The notes: a model not told the origin generated them from the letters alone. A stretch of 18,565 nucleotides of DNA from Candidatus Latescibacterota bacterium (GCA_030621255.1 JAUXHZ010000001.1:1-18565); one strand, 5' to 3'. Positions 1 to 8,456 are shown, counted from the first letter of the stretch. Program-made: numbers and translations.

Positions 1-124
1 CTGTAAAAATGTGCCCCACTTCTAATTTGTTTAGCAGATTTATTGGAAATTGTCCATTCCTTCTTATCAAGGAAGCCTGTTCACCTTCCCGTGAAAAACG
101 GGGAAAGTCTAAACGACTAATCAT
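1..124 (-). CDS. N-terminal fragment of an unrecognised protein, cut by the left window edge
   Basis: Reading the minus strand from the ATG at 124 gives 41 codons with no stop before the window edge, beginning MISRLDFPRFSREGEQASL. The start is supported by a very strong Shine-Dalgarno run, AGGAGGAG (131-138), six bases before the ATG. The gene also lies just downstream of the terminator that ends the lipoprotein unit, which is the expected layout for a new transcription unit. The visible residues are mostly polar and charged, with no signal peptide or membrane segment, so the N-terminus looks cytoplasmic. The visible part ends LLNKLEVGHIFT. I do not recognise the family. The fragment is too short to assign a function, and the main support is the ribosome binding site plus the open frame. 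Confidence 0.55.
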   Translation of the reverse strand, partial: MISRLDFPRFSREGEQASLIRRNGQFPINLLNKLEVGHIFT

Positions 125-130
125 TGTGGC

Positions 131-138
131 CTCCTCCT
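131..138 (-). promoter_or_regulatory. Strong Shine-Dalgarno site for the left-edge gene
   Basis: On the minus strand the bases read AGGAGGAG, six bases before the ATG at 124. This is near-perfect complementarity to the 16S rRNA tail, and it is the main reason for calling the truncated gene at the edge. Confidence 0.7.
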
Positions 139-153
139 AGAAGGCTTGCATAT

Positions 154-170
154 TGAATATTCTATATTCA
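154..170. promoter_or_regulatory. Perfect 7-bp dyad upstream of the left-edge gene, possible operator
   Basis: TGAATAT (154-160) and ATATTCA (164-170) are exact inverted copies separated by TCT. The dyad lies 30 bp before the start codon at 124, within the AT-rich stretch where the promoter should be, so a dimeric regulator could bind here. No convincing -35/-10 pair could be fixed around it. An AT-rich dyad of this size can also arise by chance. Confidence 0.35.
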
Positions 171-210
171 TTTTACAATACACTCTGTGATCTGTGAGGG
201 GCAAAATCGC

Positions 211-249
211 AAAAAGGACGGGCGCTTTACTGCACACAACACCCGTCCG
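211..249 (-). terminator. Rho-independent terminator of the barrel-protein/lipoprotein unit
   Basis: Read on the minus strand, GGACGGG (242-248 on the plus strand as CCCGTCC) pairs perfectly with CCCGTCC (216-222 as GGACGGG). The 7-bp GC-rich stem can be lengthened by wobble pairs and is followed at once by five T residues (211-215). It lies 30 bp after the lipoprotein stop codon. The T-run is on the minus-strand side only, which fixes its direction. Confidence 0.85.
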
Positions 250-278
250 TTGAAAATTGATGTATCAAAAAATACGTA

Positions 279-839
279 TTAGAACAAGTAGGAAATCGGC
301 AATAATCCTCCCGTTTCCCTCTCGATCTTCAAGCTCACATACGCGTTCTTGACGCTCATCACTGTAAGATCCGCGACATTATAATCCACAGTAACCTTCA
401 TCCAGAATCTTTCCTGTTTGAGCGCCACGTAAATAAGCTCGGAGTCTGTTACAGCTATTTTTATAATGTTTCCCTGCTCTGTTAATACCGCGCTATCAAT
501 CATTTCATTGATGGCCGGGTTAGACAAGTTTACCTGTCCCGGCTGGAGTCCGATATATAGTTTTAAATTGAGAACCACGCCTTGCGCCATGGTATCCGCG
601 ACCGCGTCCGCGAATATCTTCACGTCGGTAATTTCGTAATCATCATTCCTGATATCTTCAGGTACATCGATATAGATCTCGTCGTAGTAAATCTGAGAAC
701 CGCCGGAGGGTAAGAGCACCATCGTGTTAAAATCCTCCGGATCGGTGCTGTTGTTAATTTCAATGACAGACTTGCACCCGGCGAGAGCAACAAGCAATAC
801 AAACAATGAAAGTGCCGTAAATCGTAATAAGGGTTTCAT
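279..839 (-). CDS. Putative lipoprotein of unknown function
   Basis: A 186-residue protein with a lipoprotein signal: MKPLLRF, a hydrophobic run, then a lipobox LAGC that makes Cys22 the lipidated residue. The mature part is rich in alternating hydrophobic residues typical of beta strands (YYDEIYIDVPEDI, VVLNLKLYIGL, ERFWMKVTVDY, NAYVSLKIERE), so a compact beta-sandwich domain facing the periplasm or attached to the outer membrane is likely. It starts 6 bp after the stop of the upstream barrel-like gene. Its Shine-Dalgarno GGAGG lies inside the end of that gene (TGG AGG TTA TAG), so the two are translationally linked and probably work together. A rho-independent terminator follows. I do not recognise a named family. 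Cellular location is well supported; the function is unknown. Confidence 0.85.
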   Translation of the reverse strand: MKPLLRFTALSLFVLLVALAGCKSVIEINNSTDPEDFNTMVLLPSGGSQIYYDEIYIDVPEDIRNDDYEITDVKIFADAVADTMAQGVVLNLKLYIGLQPGQVNLSNPAINEMIDSAVLTEQGNIIKIAVTDSELIYVALKQERFWMKVTVDYNVADLTVMSVKNAYVSLKIERETGGLLPISYLF

Positions 840-845
840 TTTTTT

Positions 846-1661
846 CTATAACCTCCAGAAAAAGGACAGGCTAGGTAAGACCGGCATGTTGAAATCATCG
901 CCAAGATCGATACCGGGGAAGAGAATCCCGGCCTGAATGGCAAAATACTCGGTTGCGGCGATTCGCAAACCAAAACCGCCCCGAACCTTTTCGTACGCGC
1001 CATCGTATCCCAACTCGAGCATTAATTTCAATCTGTCAGAGGCATCGGCATCAAGAGCGGCCATTATGCACCGTTGGTGAACGCTTTGGTCTAGTGACGC
1101 GAACACCGTAAAATCGTCACCGCCGGATGTTAATGTTATAGGATCATCCGAATCGAAGTGCCCGGAAATGCAGCGATGCTGATAACTGATATGGCCCCTG
1201 ATTCTTTTGTGAAGCTGTTTACTGACCGAAGCAAACAGATACCAGCTGTTAAGCCCGGCATCGAGACTCATATCTCCATCTGTGGCTAACGCGTTATCCA
1301 CAATTTTCCCCATCCAGAAACCAGCAGTCACGAGACTATAATATCCGCCTCCGACCGCTACCGCGGGGATCTTTCCATCTTCTAATAATAAGCCCACCTT
1401 TGCCTGTACATTCAGAAAAGACAAAACATCCAATAGTGTATTTGTAGTAATCTGGAATCGATTGCCGAACCCCACCCCCGATTCACCTATACCTACCTTT
1501 ATATTTCCGCCCTCATTCAGAGTGTAAGCAGTTTCTACATTCAGCAGTTTAGTCGGGTTGTCGAAATGTGCAGGTCTTTTAGCTGTCGCAGGTCCCGCGA
1601 ACAAGAAAAAAAACGCCGACGAAAACAAAGGAATCACAACGAAACGCTTTAAACGTCGCAT
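846..1661 (-). CDS. Exported protein resembling an outer-membrane beta-barrel
   Basis: A 271-residue protein with a signal peptide (MRRLKRF, a hydrophobic core, then AGPATA before KRP). The rest shows short amphipathic beta strands separated by glycine- and aspartate-rich turns, and the chain ends LPSLSFFWRL, an aromatic-rich tail like the signal that outer-membrane barrels carry for BAM insertion. The open frame extends to an ATG at 1700, but 1661 is the better start. An AGGAGG (1671-1676) sits nine bases upstream of it, the signal peptide begins there, and the promoter at 1705-1732 would start transcription near 1698, after the first ATG. It is the first gene of a two-gene unit with the lipoprotein. 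I do not recognise a specific family. A barrel of roughly 10-12 strands or a periplasmic beta-rich protein both remain possible. Confidence 0.8.
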   Translation of the reverse strand: MRRLKRFVVIPLFSSAFFFLFAGPATAKRPAHFDNPTKLLNVETAYTLNEGGNIKVGIGESGVGFGNRFQITTNTLLDVLSFLNVQAKVGLLLEDGKIPAVAVGGGYYSLVTAGFWMGKIVDNALATDGDMSLDAGLNSWYLFASVSKQLHKRIRGHISYQHRCISGHFDSDDPITLTSGGDDFTVFASLDQSVHQRCIMAALDADASDRLKLMLELGYDGAYEKVRGGFGLRIAATEYFAIQAGILFPGIDLGDDFNMPVLPSLSFFWRL

Positions 1662-1670
1662 AGACAAACT

Positions 1671-1676
1671 CCTCCT
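1671..1676 (-). promoter_or_regulatory. Shine-Dalgarno site fixing the start of the barrel-like gene at 1661
   Basis: AGGAGG on the minus strand, nine bases before the ATG at 1661. No comparable site precedes the longer start at 1700. Confidence 0.75.
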
Positions 1677-1704
1677 TTTTATGGTTGAAATTAACTTCAT
1701 AAAG

Positions 1705-1732
1705 ACTATAAAAATATTTATTGTCCTGTCAA
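1705..1732 (-). promoter_or_regulatory. Sigma70-type promoter for the barrel-protein/lipoprotein unit
   Basis: On the minus strand a perfect -35 hexamer TTGACA (1727-1732) is followed after 16 bp by TATAGT (1705-1710), five of six matches to the -10 consensus. The predicted transcription start near 1698 gives a leader of about 37 nt that contains the AGGAGG site. A promoter here also implies that the two genes are a unit separate from the operon ending at 1794. Confidence 0.65.
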
Positions 1733-1771
1733 ACTTTATTTGAATTAATTAAAGCACGAATACCTTGATCC

Positions 1772-1789
1772 CGGCAAACAGAATTGCCG
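1772..1789 (-). terminator. Small hairpin after the long operon, possible weak terminator
   Basis: CGGCAA (1772-1777) and TTGCCG (1784-1789) form a 6-bp stem with a 6-nt loop, starting four bases after the stop codon of the last operon gene. No T-run follows on the minus strand, so it is at best a weak or rho-assisted terminator, or a 3'-end stabilising hairpin. Confidence 0.3.
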
Positions 1790-1793
1790 TTTC

Positions 1794-3056
1794 CTACGTT
1801 TTCTGTTCCTTTTTCTCCGCGGCGGGAAAGAGGATGTTGTTGAGTATCAGCCTGTACCCGGGAGAATGGGGATAGCGTTCAAGCCTGGTAGGCAGGTCGC
1901 CGACAAAATGCTGATAGTCTTCAGGGTCATGCCCCCCGAAAAATGTAAAAGTCCCTTTGCCGAAATTCCCGTGAATATAGCGCACTTCGTCTCTTCCCTT
2001 TACTTCGCCCAGTATTACAACCTTGTCTTTTAAAAGACTCTTTTTAAAAGAAGTTGTCTGCCCCATAAAACCTTTTACCACCGACACATGGTTCTGCACA
2101 AGCATCGTTGGAACAGGATCGTGTTTCGCCGAAAACTCAAAGAGAGTAAAAAAATCATTCCCCTCAGGCCTCTTTGCCGCTTCCTTGGTCATATCTATAT
2201 CTGAATATTCATAGATAAACGGATTTGTTATCAATGTAAAACCTTCAAAGGCAAGACACCTGTCGTAATCCAATTTTTTCTGACAATCGGGAGTTACCCC
2301 GTCATGATCAAATTCGCGCGGCACAATATCTATCCCGTATGCCGCGAGCGCGATATCAAAAGAATCACAGCCGCTGCACATAGCAAAGAGAAAACCTCCA
2401 ACTCTTACATATTCCTTGATTGCTCTTGCTACCGCCTTTTTCTCCTCGGAAACCTTCTTATACCCCAGAGAAGAAGCCGTCCTTTCAAACATGATTTGCT
2501 GCTTAATATACCACTCTGTATGCCTGTAGGAAGCCCAGAATTTCCCGTACTGTCCCGTAAAATCCTCGTGATGCAGATGCAGCCAGTCATATTGTTCCAG
2601 TGTCCCGCTCAGAACATCCCGGTCATAAACAACATCGCAGGGAATTCCTGAATATTCCAGAACCAGCATAACAGCATCATCCCACGGCTGTTTGTTAGGC
2701 GGCGCGTAAACCGCAATCTTCGGAGCCTTCTCCAGAAGTACCGTTTCCATATTACTCTTTTTGATTTCACTATAAATCAAAGCAAGCTCACTGCCATTCA
2801 GTTTTCTGACGGCAACCCCCATGGTGTTCGCTTCGGATAAAACAATCTCCATTTCAGGAAGCAGAAATGAGCCTCCCCGATAATTCAAAAACCATTTCGC
2901 CTCCCCTCCATTTTCCAGCACTTTATATACAAGGCCATATGCCTTCAGATGATTTGTCTGTGATAGATCCATAGCCACCAGATAATCCGCCCCGGCTCCC
3001 GTGGGGATAAATAGAATCAACGTCAGTATGAGCGCTCCTCTTATCAATAAATTCAA
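1794..3056 (-). CDS. Secreted conserved FCB-group protein with an amidotransferase-like elbow (often labelled 'asparagine synthetase B')
   Basis: A 420-residue protein with a signal peptide (residues 1-23, ending AGA before DYL), so it is exported. The motifs YDWLHLHHEDFTGQYGKF (156-173), FLFAMCSGCDSFDIALAA (222-239), DPVPTML (313-319), GFMGQTTSF (329-337), GGHDPEDYQH (374-383) and SPGYRLILNN (398-407) match, from memory, a family common in Bacteroidota and relatives and named 'asparagine synthetase B' in databases. I see none of that enzyme's domains: no N-terminal catalytic Cys2 and no PP-loop ATP site. The AMCSG segment around Cys227 after a glycine pair resembles the nucleophile elbow of class I glutamine amidotransferase or ThuA-like folds, which is inference. 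The start is a TTG whose TTGA overlaps the stop of the TPR gene, with GGGG just upstream; a TTG at 3047 is an alternative. It is the last gene of the five-gene operon. Activity is unknown. Confidence 0.85.
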   Translation of the reverse strand: MNLLIRGALILTLILFIPTGAGADYLVAMDLSQTNHLKAYGLVYKVLENGGEAKWFLNYRGGSFLLPEMEIVLSEANTMGVAVRKLNGSELALIYSEIKKSNMETVLLEKAPKIAVYAPPNKQPWDDAVMLVLEYSGIPCDVVYDRDVLSGTLEQYDWLHLHHEDFTGQYGKFWASYRHTEWYIKQQIMFERTASSLGYKKVSEEKKAVARAIKEYVRVGGFLFAMCSGCDSFDIALAAYGIDIVPREFDHDGVTPDCQKKLDYDRCLAFEGFTLITNPFIYEYSDIDMTKEAAKRPEGNDFFTLFEFSAKHDPVPTMLVQNHVSVVKGFMGQTTSFKKSLLKDKVVILGEVKGRDEVRYIHGNFGKGTFTFFGGHDPEDYQHFVGDLPTRLERYPHSPGYRLILNNILFPAAEKKEQKT

Positions 3057-5053
3057 TTTTCCCCGGCCTCTCTTTTTGAATTTGATTTAAGTTCATTATT
3101 CAGGCTTACATACTTTTTTCTTACACGTGAAATAAAGGGATTGTCAGGATATCTTTCAATTAATGTTCTGTATTGTTTCAGAGCTTCCCCCGGCCTGTTT
3201 AAAGAAACAAAATCCCCAAGCCTTTCCAACGCCAATGTAGCGCAAACACTCATCGGATACCTCTCCGGGATTTTCCTTAAATCCGCTTCAGCTGCATCAT
3301 TCATCCCCGCTTTAATTTCGAAAGAAGCGCGCCAGAGAAACGCCCGGGGGAAAAGAGGCGATTCGGGAAACCGCTCCTCGAGCATCCTCAGAGAATCTAT
3401 CGCGCACATTATCTTACCCCTGTTGGCAAGAAAACGAGAGGAAGCAAACAGGTCAAGAGCTCCCTTTTCCTTTTCGATCCCCTGCTTAATTAACATTGCC
3501 AGTTCAAGCGCGTCATTTGCCGGATTGTTCGAGGAATATTTCTCAGCCAGTTCCGAAAACCCGGCAAGAGCCATCGAATGCCTCCCGGAATAAAGATAAA
3601 ATTCTGAAAGCCTGAATCCCGCTTCGGAAGCCACAGTTGAATCAGTGTCGGAAACCAGGGCTTTAAGCTCTTTTTCAGCTTCCTCCCCGCGGTCTGATAT
3701 GGAAAGAGCCTTTGCCCGCATTATTTTTGCTCTATTTTCAATGCTTTTTGGCCGCCATTTAGAACGATCGAGAATATCAAGCGCTTTCTCCGGCCGCCAC
3801 ATGCCTTCAAGCTGAATCCCGGCCATAAGAAGGCACACTCTGTCATAATAAGGGGAAGCAGCCCGATGATCCATCACCCCCACTGCGGCGCGAAAAGCCT
3901 CTTTAAGTTTTTTATTATTGTAAGGCCATTCACGTTTTGCTTGAAGAAATTTCAGTTCAGCCTCCAATAAAACCACCTTGGGCACAAATCGGCTTTTGTC
4001 AAATTCGTCAAGAAAGCTCCGCGTGGATTTGAGCAGAAATTCCTCATAATCTTCCCGCCCCGCCTTGTGTTTCATTTCCGCGGCAAAGGATATAAAAGAA
4101 TAATAAAGAATTTCCTCCGGGAGATTGCCCTCTTTGCCGTGGACAAGTTCCCACGCTCTTATATATTTGTCAGCTTCTACGAAAAGAAGCGCCTTTACCA
4201 GATTTATAAATTCCTTTTCTTTTTTCCGCCGGCCGGCAGCGGCATCAAACAATGACAAAAATGTGCTGTCGTTCCCGGATTCTCTGAAGATTTCCAGAGT
4301 TGTTTTCGCGCTTTGTAAATCCCTTCTTTTTTCGTCACCGAATAACCGCTTCAACTCGTCTTTAAACGCGTCTTCTGTCTTGCCGAGGACCCTTTCCCAA
4401 TGTACTATTCTTTTCATGCGTGCTCTGAAATACCCTCCGACAGCTCCTTCACGAAGCACCGAGATCGCATTCTCATATTGTCCCGCGTCCCACAGTAATG
4501 CCGCGACATTATCATAATAAGGAATTTGCCTATTCTCTCCGGCCAAAATTCTTCTCCAGGCCTTTTCAGCCTTCTCCCCCTGTCCCATCTCGATATAAGC
4601 CTGTCCAAGACTCCTTATAAACCCGAAATCCAAAGCTTCCTCCTTGAGCTTCTTCTCAAGAAGAAGAATAGCCTCTTGCGCTCTTCCGGTCCTAATATAG
4701 GCATCTGCGAGTAACTTCGCTGTTATATTACTCTCCGGGTATTTCCGGTAAAGTTCCTCAAGAATACTCAAGGCTTCTTTGTACCTGCCTTCTCCTATAA
4801 GCCTTCTTGTTTTCTCCCTGCCTGTGTTAATATCCACCCTTCTCTCCCTATCCCTTGCCGCGTCAATAATACGCCCGCGGGCATCCGTATTCTTTACTTC
4901 TCCAGAGGCAACACAAACCGCGGCTAGGCATACTTCCGAACCTCCCAGGCCGACAAAAAGGAATGTTGTGAATAGAAAAGCCGCCCAATATTTTCTGAAT
5001 CGGGACATATCTATCAACCCGCCCTTTGTTCTATAGCTATCTCTATCTTTCAT
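3053..5053 (-). CDS. Exported TPR-repeat protein
   Basis: About 666 residues from the ATG at 5053. A hydrophobic segment near residues 21-46 (WAAFLFTTFLFVGLGGSEV) acts as a signal peptide or membrane anchor. After a charged linker come tetratricopeptide-type helical pairs, for example GRYKEALSILEELYRKYP, GRAQEAILLLEKKL, GQGEKAEKAWRRIL and GQYENAISVLREG. A long helical middle follows, then further TPR units near the C-terminus, ending with GEALKQYRTLIERYPDNP. TPR arrays are protein-binding scaffolds, so it probably holds envelope partners together. The open frame reaches a GTG at 5092 that overlaps the previous gene, but GGAG (5063-5066) nine bases before 5053 favours the ATG. An ATG at 5008 would give a shorter, more typical signal peptide. 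The 3' end overlaps the next gene by 4 bp (TTGA). Confidence 0.87.
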   Translation of the reverse strand: MKDRDSYRTKGGLIDMSRFRKYWAAFLFTTFLFVGLGGSEVCLAAVCVASGEVKNTDARGRIIDAARDRERRVDINTGREKTRRLIGEGRYKEALSILEELYRKYPESNITAKLLADAYIRTGRAQEAILLLEKKLKEEALDFGFIRSLGQAYIEMGQGEKAEKAWRRILAGENRQIPYYDNVAALLWDAGQYENAISVLREGAVGGYFRARMKRIVHWERVLGKTEDAFKDELKRLFGDEKRRDLQSAKTTLEIFRESGNDSTFLSLFDAAAGRRKKEKEFINLVKALLFVEADKYIRAWELVHGKEGNLPEEILYYSFISFAAEMKHKAGREDYEEFLLKSTRSFLDEFDKSRFVPKVVLLEAELKFLQAKREWPYNNKKLKEAFRAAVGVMDHRAASPYYDRVCLLMAGIQLEGMWRPEKALDILDRSKWRPKSIENRAKIMRAKALSISDRGEEAEKELKALVSDTDSTVASEAGFRLSEFYLYSGRHSMALAGFSELAEKYSSNNPANDALELAMLIKQGIEKEKGALDLFASSRFLANRGKIMCAIDSLRMLEERFPESPLFPRAFLWRASFEIKAGMNDAAEADLRKIPERYPMSVCATLALERLGDFVSLNRPGEALKQYRTLIERYPDNPFISRVRKKYVSLNNELKSNSKREAGEN

Positions 5054-5084
5054 TTTATTTGTCTCCACAATCGTGAGAAAGGAG

Positions 5085-8000
5085 TCATTCACCCTGTTTT
5101 CTTATCTGCCTGGAAAGCGCCCGGAAGTACAATTCAATTAAATCTTCATATTCTTGAGGGCCCTTCATCCGCATTCCCTTTCGAATCATTTCAAGAATAA
5201 TTTCTCTGCTTTCCTCATTTTCCATCATCGGGCCGGGATCCTCTCCCCACAAAGCCTCCGCGCTCCTACTGACTCTTTCCCTTTTATAATCCCTCCGGTT
5301 GAGCGATCTCTGTGCCTGCAGCATTCTGCCCAATATTTTTTCCTCCATCCCTATCAGATCCCTGCTCAGTTTCCCTTCTTCAAGTTTTCCGGCGACACTA
5401 TCCATTTGAGAGGCTAACCCTTCAATTTTGCCAAGAAGATTATCACTATCACCGCTTTCCTTTTCTATCTGTTTCATTACTTCTTCCATTTTCCTCTGCT
5501 TCGCGGCCAGACGGGACATTTCCGCTCTCTGGCTCATTGACAGGCTCGACCTGTTCTGATTTCTATACATCCCTTGAAGCTGGCTGTCTATAGCCATTTG
5601 CCGGCTTAACATCATCTGCATTTTCTTCCTTGAACCGGACCCGCTTCCTTGACTGGACGAACCGGCTCTCAGCAATTCAATTACCCCTTTATTCAACTGG
5701 CACAAAGCATAAATAGCGGAATCGCGGGCCTGGCCCCGCCTCCTGTTCTCTATTCCTGATAAAGTTTCTTCAATGCCACGGGCCGCGCCCCCAAGGTGAG
5801 TAAAGACAAGCTGGGATTTGAACATTGATTTTCTTGACAACATATACAACTCTTCAATTACGCGCTTGACCGCTTCTTTAACAACCAATTCCTTTTCCGC
5901 TGTACCGATACCCACTCCCGCCATTCCGCCTCCAAGAAGCCCTTCCACTACTTCTTCCTGCACCATTGATGTTTCAATAAGCCGGGCGGCCGTGTTTTGT
6001 ATGCCTTTCTTTATATGCTCTTTCATGGTCAGGTTCATTCCCATCTGAAACCTGCCGAGAGAAGTGTAAAGCCCCAACATTTCATCCATTGTTTCCTTTT
6101 GAGTACACCGCGCGCTATTTCTTTCCCCGCGCCGCAGCTGTTCGGCCGCCTTTTCCATAAGAGAATCAAGATTTGCCTGAGCCATATCTTTCTTAAGATT
6201 CTGCATTTCTTCATTATTTCGAAACTCTTCTTCCCCGGACAGACTATCGAGATCTTCTTTAAACTTCTCTGCCTCTTCCCCAAGCTCCTCTTGCCCTTCT
6301 GACAATTCTTCAAGATTTTCAGTTCTCGCGGAATCCCTCAGAGCCTTTTGCCGCTCGAGCATACTCTCCATTCTTCTCATAAGCTCTTCCACTTTTTCTT
6401 CACGCATAACCTGCTTCAAAAAATCGATGGTTCTGTCAAGCTCCGCTATCATATCCTCGGTTGAAATCTCAAGATTCTCCATTGCCGATGCAATCTCTTC
6501 TTCCGACAATTCATCTATGATCCTGTTTGTTTCCTCAATAATTTTTTTAAGCCTTTCACTCTCCAACCTGCTCATCAGCTGCTGAATTCTCTCCAACTTT
6601 TTCCCTATACTCATAGAGGTCATCCTGTTCTGCTGAAGAGCATCCAGTGTTTTTTCCAGCTGCGAAGCCGCTTCGATAGATTTCCGGCGGAGGTTTTTGT
6701 ATTTGTCCAGAAGCATTTTACCTTCACGCTTTTCTCCCCAATCCATCTTGGGCTCCGCCTTAAATTTGTCGGAAAGCCTTTTAAGTATTTCTTTTGTTTC
6801 TACACCAAATTGATAAAGATCATCTATTTGCTTTGTCTGCCCTGCTTCGTTTTTTCTGTGGTTAGCGTACATTTGTGAAAGTGAGGGGACTTCAAGAGAA
6901 CGAATTTCCGTTCTGGCATATCCCGGCCCCGAGTGAACATTATTGTCAAATGCTTCGAGGTAGTAAAAAATCCTGTCTCCCGGCATAACAGCGTTTCCTT
7001 TTAGAGACCATTTGTAAACCTCCTCAACAACCCCGCTATTTTTTCCGCCGGCACCGGGAAGAATGATTGTTTTGTATTCCTTGTCCCTCTTGTCCTTTTT
7101 AAACCGGAGGTTAATTCCGTTGACCGAATAATCGTCAACTGCCCTGTAGTGCATCGATATCAGCAGAGATCTCGGCAACTGCGCTCTATCCTCGGGAGCC
7201 AGAATTTCCACTCCGGGAGGAAGATCATTAATTACTTGTACCGGATACACTATCCGCTGTCTGTTTTTATACCCCTCCTGATCGGTTACGCTCACGTAAA
7301 AGGTGTCGTCGGCCTGCGCGGTAAAGGAGACGCCGAATCCCCCGGTTGAGACTTCCACGGGAACAACCTTGCCGCTTGCAAAAAAAAGATGTCCCTCCGC
7401 TATATCTTTGCTTGTTTCACCCGAAATATCAATCCTTGTGCCGAAAGGAACGCCCAGTTTGCCGGCAACAGTTTTTACTGTTCCGGAAATCATGCCGGTA
7501 TAATCAGGATAATCTAACTTCGCGTTCATACTGTTTATAACGGGCCGATATATAACATTTACTTTGAATGTGTCAGAAAAATTGTTTCCTGATCTAAAAC
7601 AATAGAGCAAATTGGTTGACGGACTACCGAGATGTTTCCGGAAAATAAGTATCGGCGCGTTGCCGGCATAAATTGTTTCAGGATCTAATCTTTTTTCCCG
7701 CCATATCTCATCAACAGAATTAGTGCACAGAAACACTTCATCCACTTCAGACCCGAAATTAACCCCCTCAACAAAAAAGCCCTCGCCTTCAAGTATTGAA
7801 ATATTTCCTGAGCTGACCAATATATTTGCTCCCTTTGAAACTCTGAAACTAATGCCGGGATCTGAAATAAAGGGAAGAATGTCATTTATAGCGGCAGGGG
7901 CAAACCCTACCTGGAAAAGAAAGAGTATCCCCAGAAGAATTCCAGCAGCTGTCCATTCCGGCCTTCCTTCCCCGGCAAAAATGTTCCCTTCTTTCAATTT

Positions 8001-8456
8001 TGTAATATCTTTGTTCGCCCTGCGGATTGTCTCTTCCATCAGGTACAATGAATAGCCTTTGTTTTTCTTTTTACTCGAAGAGAATTCGAACGCTGATCCT
8101 AAAAGGCTTTTGTACCTCCCCGTTTTTTTATCCAGAATTCCGGCGAGTTTTTTTTTGTCCGCAGGATGAAAAAAGGGAGATGATACAGAGAAAACTACCG
8201 CGCAAATAACACCTGCCCAGAAAAATAAAAAGGCTGAAAACGGAAATAAATCCCAACTTGAAAAAAAGCTATGCAGAACAAAAAGGGAAGAGAAGAGTAA
8301 AAACAGAGCCACAGTGAGAACCGACAGGACTCCCCCGGAAAGAGCGAGCCGGCGACTGAGAGCCGAATCGGACAGAGCTTTTTTGAAAGCCTCTTTAATT
8401 TTTTGCTCATCACCCATAACAAAACAGCCCTGACCGGACATAGTTTCTTGTTTCAC
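5085..8456 (-). CDS. DUF4175-type membrane protein with long coiled coils
   Basis: Up to 1123 residues. Two transmembrane helices (about 38-66 and 70-92), a cytoplasmic-type loop and a third helix (about 168-189) lead into a large beta-rich region (200-520) with Ig-like strands, including PVINSMNAKLDYPDYTGM and the PPGVEILAPED segment. From about 530 to 800 and again from 940 to 1060 the chain is a charged heptad coiled coil rich in E, K, M and Q. The C-terminus reads GPQEYEDLIELYFRALS, a conserved tail I recall in this family in Bacteroidota, Gemmatimonadota and relatives. The function of the family is unknown; coupling the inner membrane to a long periplasmic rod is a reasonable guess. The GTG at 8456 has no visible Shine-Dalgarno site, so starts at ATG 8441 or ATG 8417 are possible, with little effect on the protein. 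Confidence 0.85.
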   Translation of the reverse strand: MKQETMSGQGCFVMGDEQKIKEAFKKALSDSALSRRLALSGGVLSVLTVALFLLFSSLFVLHSFFSSWDLFPFSAFLFFWAGVICAVVFSVSSPFFHPADKKKLAGILDKKTGRYKSLLGSAFEFSSSKKKNKGYSLYLMEETIRRANKDITKLKEGNIFAGEGRPEWTAAGILLGILFLFQVGFAPAAINDILPFISDPGISFRVSKGANILVSSGNISILEGEGFFVEGVNFGSEVDEVFLCTNSVDEIWREKRLDPETIYAGNAPILIFRKHLGSPSTNLLYCFRSGNNFSDTFKVNVIYRPVINSMNAKLDYPDYTGMISGTVKTVAGKLGVPFGTRIDISGETSKDIAEGHLFFASGKVVPVEVSTGGFGVSFTAQADDTFYVSVTDQEGYKNRQRIVYPVQVINDLPPGVEILAPEDRAQLPRSLLISMHYRAVDDYSVNGINLRFKKDKRDKEYKTIILPGAGGKNSGVVEEVYKWSLKGNAVMPGDRIFYYLEAFDNNVHSGPGYARTEIRSLEVPSLSQMYANHRKNEAGQTKQIDDLYQFGVETKEILKRLSDKFKAEPKMDWGEKREGKMLLDKYKNLRRKSIEAASQLEKTLDALQQNRMTSMSIGKKLERIQQLMSRLESERLKKIIEETNRIIDELSEEEIASAMENLEISTEDMIAELDRTIDFLKQVMREEKVEELMRRMESMLERQKALRDSARTENLEELSEGQEELGEEAEKFKEDLDSLSGEEEFRNNEEMQNLKKDMAQANLDSLMEKAAEQLRRGERNSARCTQKETMDEMLGLYTSLGRFQMGMNLTMKEHIKKGIQNTAARLIETSMVQEEVVEGLLGGGMAGVGIGTAEKELVVKEAVKRVIEELYMLSRKSMFKSQLVFTHLGGAARGIEETLSGIENRRRGQARDSAIYALCQLNKGVIELLRAGSSSQGSGSGSRKKMQMMLSRQMAIDSQLQGMYRNQNRSSLSMSQRAEMSRLAAKQRKMEEVMKQIEKESGDSDNLLGKIEGLASQMDSVAGKLEEGKLSRDLIGMEEKILGRMLQAQRSLNRRDYKRERVSRSAEALWGEDPGPMMENEESREIILEMIRKGMRMKGPQEYEDLIELYFRALSRQIRKQGE

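Noticed and set aside
3141..4714. Several plus-strand frames of 60-150 codons opposite the TPR gene
   Set aside because: They are shadows of a well-supported TPR gene; their residues are Ser/Phe/Leu-rich in the way expected of the reverse strand of helical charged proteins.
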